Source: an uncultured Gemmatimonadota bacterium
Lineage (GTDB): Bacteria > Gemmatimonadota > Gemmatimonadetes > Gemmatimonadales > Gemmatimonadaceae
Reading direction: 5' to 3'
Assembly (NCBI GenBank): GCA_902826615.1
Contig: CADEFN010000001.1
Location: 496,001 to 560,000, forward strand
DNA length: 64,000 nucleotides
Notes under the pieces: model-generated
Seen by the model: the letters and a program-made list of their open reading frames with translations, nothing else
The model's database searches: none
Told to the model about the DNA's origin: nothing
Shown here: positions 60,444-64,000 of the stretch, piece by piece
Position numbering within the stretch: the stretch's first letter is position 1
Layout of the letters: the number at the start of each line of letters is the position of its first letter
Position numbers and translations under genes: made by a program

Positions 60444-60887
60444 ATGTCCAACAACGTTCTACTGCTTCACAATCTCATCCGTTGGGCGGTGGTGCTCGCC
60501 GGGGTCTGGGCGGTGTTTCGCTCGTGGCGGGGCTGGATGAGTCGCGGAGTGTGGACGCCAGCCGACATGCAGGCAGGGCGGGTGTACGTGAATGTCATCT
60601 CGCTGCAGTTCGTACTTGGCCTCGTGCTCTACGCGGTGTCGCCACTCATTCGCTCGGGCATGGCTGACATGGGCAACGCGATGCGGACGCCGAGTGTGCG
60701 CTACTTCCTCGTCGAACACGTCGTGATGATGCTGGTGTCGATCGCCCTGGCACACATCGGGCTCGCCAAAGTCAAAAAGGCGACCAGCGACAGCTCACGG
60801 TTCCAGTCGGCGACAATCTGGTGGGGGATTTCGGTGGCGTCCGTCCTCGGCTTTATCCCGTGGAACAGGCCGTGGTGGCCGATGTAG
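60444..60887 (+). CDS. Small multi-pass membrane protein
   Basis: 147 residues, four hydrophobic segments (LIRWAVVLAGVWAVFRSW, VYVNVISLQFVLGLVLYAV, YFLVEHVVMMLVSIALAHIG, TIWWGISVASVLGFIPW). His residues in LLLHNLIRW, LVEHVVMM and LAHIGLAK lie within or next to helices and could bind haem or metal, but no family motif was recognised. Located between the M14 gene (divergent) and a double NTF2-like gene (convergent). It is well conserved-looking but its function is unknown. Confidence 0.7.
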   Translation: MSNNVLLLHNLIRWAVVLAGVWAVFRSWRGWMSRGVWTPADMQAGRVYVNVISLQFVLGLVLYAVSPLIRSGMADMGNAMRTPSVRYFLVEHVVMMLVSIALAHIGLAKVKKATSDSSRFQSATIWWGISVASVLGFIPWNRPWWPM

Positions 60888-60936
60888 GGTCGCGACCTAC
60901 ATCACGCCGGGTGCCGGGGATTTGCGTGTCGCCTCC

Positions 60937-61887
60937 CTACGGCACCCTCGAGCAGTACGCACTCCCCGTACAACGCTCCGGCACGTACGTCTCGCTCTCC
61001 ACAAACCACTCGCCGTTGAGCTGCCGCCATTTGGCAAAGTAGCTCCCACCGATCGTGACCTTGCCGTCCGCATCGGTCCATGATCCCGTCCAGCGCCCCG
61101 CCTCGCTGGCCATCCGCCAGGGTGCAAAGACCTTCACCTCGTCCGGGGCGCGTCGGTAGACCACATCGGGGCGAGTGCGGAACTGTTCGGCGAAACGCAG
61201 CACGTTCTCTTCGCGTCCCAGGGTCTGCGCCGACGTCGACGGCACCACCACCACGTTAGGTGCCATGATCGCTCCGAGCCCTGCGGTGTCGTGGCGGGCG
61301 ATCGCAATATTGGACGATTCGCGTCGCGTGCGGATCGCGCGCGCGTCGGGTCCTCCCGTGGTGTCGTCCGCCGGGGACCAGAGCGGTCCGGGGGTCACGT
61401 GCAACGGTACACGTCGCTGCGCTCCCGCCGGCGCCTGAAACGAGGTGTGCCGATGCACCACCACCCATTGCCCGCGCCGCCGCTCGAAGACGAGGGACTG
61501 CCTCCCCTCGTCGACTGTGGTGTCACCTGACGCCTCAACCACCTCGAGCCGGAAGTTGGCGGCCAGCCACCCCACGTTTCCGCGCGCCCCGACATCGAGC
61601 ACGTCGTAGAGCGAGCGCACTCGTCCGCGAGCGGCCGAGGCAAACATGTTCTGGTACAAAGTGTCCACACGCGGCCAGCCCTTGAGCTGGCGTCGCTCGA
61701 AGAAAAAGACGCCACCGCTGTCGTGCGCGTAGTACCGGTTGATAAATGCGGGATCACGACGCTCCCACGCAGCGTTGAACTGATGAAAGAGCGTCCGGAT
61801 TTCGCGTTCGGACTGGCGGTCGTCCGCTGTTTGCGCCCTGGCCACATGAGGCGTCAGACAGAGGAGAGCGAGGAGCAAGAATGGCAC
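60937..61887 (-). CDS. Exported protein with two NTF2-like (DUF4440/SnoaL) domains
   Basis: 316 residues with a signal (LLLALLCLTPHVARA-Q). Domain 1: REIRTLFHQFNAAWERRDPA, FINRYYAHDSGGVFFFERRQ, QSLVFERRRGQWVVVHRHTS. Domain 2: RRESSNIAIARHDTAGLGAI, MAPNVVVVPSTSAQTLGREE, GSYFAKWRQLNGEWFVESET. Both are cone-shaped NTF2-like folds, which bind small molecules or act as lyases or hydrolases; no catalytic residue set is evident. The linker between them is about 30 residues. It is divergent from the UbiB-type kinase. Confidence 0.85.
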   Translation of the reverse strand: MPFLLLALLCLTPHVARAQTADDRQSEREIRTLFHQFNAAWERRDPAFINRYYAHDSGGVFFFERRQLKGWPRVDTLYQNMFASAARGRVRSLYDVLDVGARGNVGWLAANFRLEVVEASGDTTVDEGRQSLVFERRRGQWVVVHRHTSFQAPAGAQRRVPLHVTPGPLWSPADDTTGGPDARAIRTRRESSNIAIARHDTAGLGAIMAPNVVVVPSTSAQTLGREENVLRFAEQFRTRPDVVYRRAPDEVKVFAPWRMASEAGRWTGSWTDADGKVTIGGSYFAKWRQLNGEWFVESETYVPERCTGSAYCSRVP

Positions 61888-62001
61888 GGGCGGCTGGGAA
61901 ACGGGTTGGAACGGAATAGAGCGTCATGCCGGCGACCGCGGGAGGTTCGCGTCGTTTCTCCCTCGCACCGCCATCGTGACCCTTCCCACTAGCTTCAAAC
62001 C

Positions 62002-63495
62002 ATGCGCGCGCTGGTCATAGTCTGGCTTCTGGGTCCCCTGGTCATCTCGTTTATTCGGGACTGGCGCCGCTGGATTTGGTGGGGTGGGCCGGTTCCCCGA
62101 ACCCCCGACTTCCACGAGCGCCGGGCCGAGCGGATGATCGAGACCCTCGCCAGGCTGGGGCCCTCGTTTGTGAAGATGGCCCAGGTTTTCTCATCCCGGT
62201 CTGACCTGATCCCCGAGCCATACGTCGGGGCGCTCTCGTCCCTCACCGACCAGGTGCCACCCGTTCCACTCGCCGCCATCCGGCACGAAGTGGAACACGC
62301 CTATGGGTGCCCCCCCGAGCAGCTCTTCGAACGCTTTGAAAACGAGCCCCTCGCCGCGGCCTCACTCGGTCAGGTGCATCGTGCCCGGTACAAGGGGCGC
62401 GAGGTGGTCATCAAGGTGCTGCGCCCGGGAGTCGAGGAACTGGTGCGCAAGGATCTCGCGGTCTTCAAACCACTCGTGCGCTGGTTCGAACGCCGCTTCC
62501 CCAACCCGCACGTTCGCAATGCACGCACCGTCATCGACGAGTTTGCCAAACGGGTGTGGGAAGAGATGGACTTCATGCAGGAGGCGGCGAATGCCACAGA
62601 GATTCGCGCCAACTTCCGTGGCAACCCGCGCATCATCGTGCCCGAGGTGATCCCCGAACTCACCCGGCGTCGCACTCTGGTGCTGGAGTATGTGGAAGGG
62701 ACGCGCGTGGATCGCATGCAGCCGCGCCCCGGCGGCCCATCGCACGACCCGGGTGGGGTGGTGAGCCATGTGATGGAGCTGTACCTCAAGATGATGCTGG
62801 TCGACGGCTTTTTTCACGCCGATCCGCATCCAGGCAACGTGCTCGTGGCACCTGATGGCCGCATTGTCATCCTCGACTTCGGGATGGTCATTCGCGTGCC
62901 CAAACAGCTGCGTGCCGATCTCGTGATGACAGTCTTCGCTGCCATCCGTCGAGACACCGACGGAATTCTGAACGGTTTCCGGGCACTGGGCCTGCTCGAA
63001 GCGGGATCGACCAACGACCAACTGAGGCCGATGGCCGACCGCCTCATGCTGATTGCCTACGACCCCGCCACCATGGCCGAGCGCGTGCAACTCCTGGCCC
63101 AGGAAGTGATCACCACGCTCTACGACTGGCCGGTGCGGCTCTCCGACGAGATGGTCTACTTTGCCCGCACCGCGGCGCTCATCGAAGGACTTGGTGTGCG
63201 GTACGACCCGTACTTCAACGCCATCAACTTTGCGGCGCCCATCGCCATTCGCATGCGCGGCGATATCATGCGTTCACTCGACCTGGAGAACGGCAAGTCA
63301 ATCATCGACTACCCCACGGTGGTAGGCGCTGTACTCGGCAAAGCCGCCCGTGTGGTCGCTGACTGGTGGACGGGCCTGACGAGTCCACGGTCAGTCGTTG
63401 GGAATGGCTCATCCAACGGGCATCATCATGCGCATGGCAACGGCGCCACAACGACGCGCGCGCTGCCGCGTGGCACCCCCGAAGACGTGCCTTGA
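62002..63495 (+). CDS. ABC1/UbiB-family atypical kinase
   Basis: 497 residues. The UbiB-type signature RLGPSFVKMAQVFSSRSDLI (Lys58, Gln61; KxGQ becomes KMAQ) is followed by the Ala-rich nucleotide loop LAAASLGQVHRARYKG, the Lys in VVIKVLRPG, EEMDFMQEAANATEI, FFHADPHPGNVLV (catalytic loop) and IVILDFGMV (DFG). The family supports quinone biosynthesis and lipid-linked processes. The usual C-terminal membrane helices are missing; instead there is a polar tail of Asn, Gly and His (SNGHHHAHGNG). A hydrophobic segment at the N-terminus may anchor it. Confidence 0.92.
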   Translation: MRALVIVWLLGPLVISFIRDWRRWIWWGGPVPRTPDFHERRAERMIETLARLGPSFVKMAQVFSSRSDLIPEPYVGALSSLTDQVPPVPLAAIRHEVEHAYGCPPEQLFERFENEPLAAASLGQVHRARYKGREVVIKVLRPGVEELVRKDLAVFKPLVRWFERRFPNPHVRNARTVIDEFAKRVWEEMDFMQEAANATEIRANFRGNPRIIVPEVIPELTRRRTLVLEYVEGTRVDRMQPRPGGPSHDPGGVVSHVMELYLKMMLVDGFFHADPHPGNVLVAPDGRIVILDFGMVIRVPKQLRADLVMTVFAAIRRDTDGILNGFRALGLLEAGSTNDQLRPMADRLMLIAYDPATMAERVQLLAQEVITTLYDWPVRLSDEMVYFARTAALIEGLGVRYDPYFNAINFAAPIAIRMRGDIMRSLDLENGKSIIDYPTVVGAVLGKAARVVADWWTGLTSPRSVVGNGSSNGHHHAHGNGATTTRALPRGTPEDVP

Positions 63496-63543
63496 CGCCG
63501 TGTGGCGAGGGGGCACTGTTTAGCTGTCCTACAATCCCCCCTC

Positions 63544-64000
63544 ATGACCACAACACGGCGGTCCTTCCTGGGCACCGCAGCAGGTATTGGCAGTGCAGCC
63601 GCACTTGCCGACTGGGCCCTGGTGCACGAGGCCCTGGCTCATGCCGCCGAGGCTGTGGCCCAGCAGCCGCCACCCCGTTTCACACACCTCACAGCTGACG
63701 AGGGACGCGAGCTGGCGGCCATCGCCGAACGCATTGTCCCCACCACGAATACTCCAGGGGCGCGCGAAGCGGGGGCGGTCTTTTTCATGGACAAGGCCTT
63801 CGGCACCTTCGAGAAGGCCGCACTTCCCGTCGTGAAGAAGGGGCTGGCTGAGCTCCCCGCACGGGTGGCCAAACGGCAAAAGGGTGCCAAATCGTTCGCA
63901 GCGCTCCCGGTCGCTGATCAGGACGCCATTCTCATCGACCTCGAGTCGGGCGAGTTCTTCGGTGCCGTGCGATATCTCACCATGGTCGGCGTGTTCGGCA
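63544..64000 (+). CDS. Gluconate 2-dehydrogenase gamma-type subunit (3' truncated)
   Basis: The first 152 codons; the gene runs off the right edge. A Tat signal is clear (TTTRRSFLGTAAG). FTHLTADEGRELAAIAERIV followed by PTTNTPGAREAGAVFFMDKA matches the gluconate 2-dehydrogenase subunit 3 family, a small partner of a membrane-associated GMC-type FAD dehydrogenase and a cytochrome c subunit. The GMC subunit is expected just downstream, outside the window. A TACAAT element lies 8 nt before the ATG. Confidence 0.88.
   Translation, partial: MTTTRRSFLGTAAGIGSAAALADWALVHEALAHAAEAVAQQPPPRFTHLTADEGRELAAIAERIVPTTNTPGAREAGAVFFMDKAFGTFEKAALPVVKKGLAELPARVAKRQKGAKSFAALPVADQDAILIDLESGEFFGAVRYLTMVGVFG

Noticed and set aside
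60888-60897. Small palindrome GGTCGCGACC after the membrane protein gene
   Set aside because: Only 5 bp per arm with no loop and no T tract; not enough for a terminator or operator call.
1-64000. tRNA, rRNA, CRISPR, prophage or transposase genes
   Set aside because: Looked for T-loop-like GGTTCGA contexts, spaced repeats and transposase motifs; none were convincing.

Overview
The window is a stretch of GC-rich bacterial chromosome (roughly two-thirds G+C by eye) that looks like a member of the Gemmatimonadota or a close relative. This is an inference from gene content: a secreted BNR-propeller giant, two DUF5916 outer-membrane proteins, two DUF885-type proteins, an ADOP-type permease paired with PadR, four DinB-fold proteins, an M14 peptidase with a large C-terminal extension, and many short lipoproteins. 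No rRNA, tRNA, CRISPR array, phage or insertion sequence was seen. Genes are densely packed on both strands, often with 4-11 nt overlaps.

Layout. 1-12.9 kb: the tail of an unknown protein (paralogue of the gene at 30.8 kb), an S33-like lipoprotein hydrolase, an ankyrin protein coupled to a 996-aa BNR protein, an aldo/keto reductase, two DinB proteins, a TIGR04076 protein, an NhaC-type antiporter, a fusion of aldo/keto reductase with a P-loop kinase and a HAD module, a secreted cyclase and a small unknown protein. 13-24 kb: a Bor-like lipoprotein with a strong terminator, a DUF885 metallopeptidase, the ABC-F ATPase Uup, an AlkA-like glycosylase behind a DUF5916 barrel, a lipoprotein cyclophilin, a creatininase-fold protein and a DUF885-like protein lacking the usual zinc motif. 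24-36 kb: a MacAB/LolCDE-like efflux operon, helicase HrpB, an Fpg/Nei glycosylase, the full paralogue of the first gene, PadR plus ADOP permease, then an ArsR-SRPBCC-DinB operon with its likely operator on the start codon. 36-46.8 kb: a multicopper oxidase with copper motifs in unusual order, an M28 peptidase, an FmdB-like protein without zinc ligands, a DUF4015 glycosidase, a secreted HpcH/HpaI-type protein, a DUF4399 lipoprotein, and chromate transporter ChrA translationally coupled to a frameshifted DUF5916 gene. 46.8-64 kb: a possible structured leader RNA with an intrinsic terminator, small unknown and DinB genes, a TolB-like lipoprotein, a FadE-type acyl-CoA dehydrogenase, a metallopeptidase-like protein with a destroyed HExxH, an MBL hydrolase, an amidohydrolase, an ECF sigma/FecR pair, an O-methyltransferase with an M14 peptidase, a membrane protein, a double NTF2-like protein, a UbiB-type kinase and the start of a Tat-exported gluconate-dehydrogenase gamma-type subunit.

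Taken together, the window is rich in exported hydrolases and peptidases (S33, two DUF885, M28, M14, MBL, amidohydrolase, DUF4015, HpaI-like), outer-membrane barrels and efflux, as expected of a diderm heterotroph feeding on polymers and peptides. The most unusual global signal is a dispersed heptamer, GTTAGGC (reverse complement GCCTAAC), found exactly 27 times by manual scan. In genes it is read as Leu-Gly, as Pro-Asn, or as an Arg-TAG stop. The best single-locus candidates for something new are the structured leader at 46.87-47.03 kb, the three-module fusion at 9.8-11.6 kb and the rearranged multicopper oxidase.
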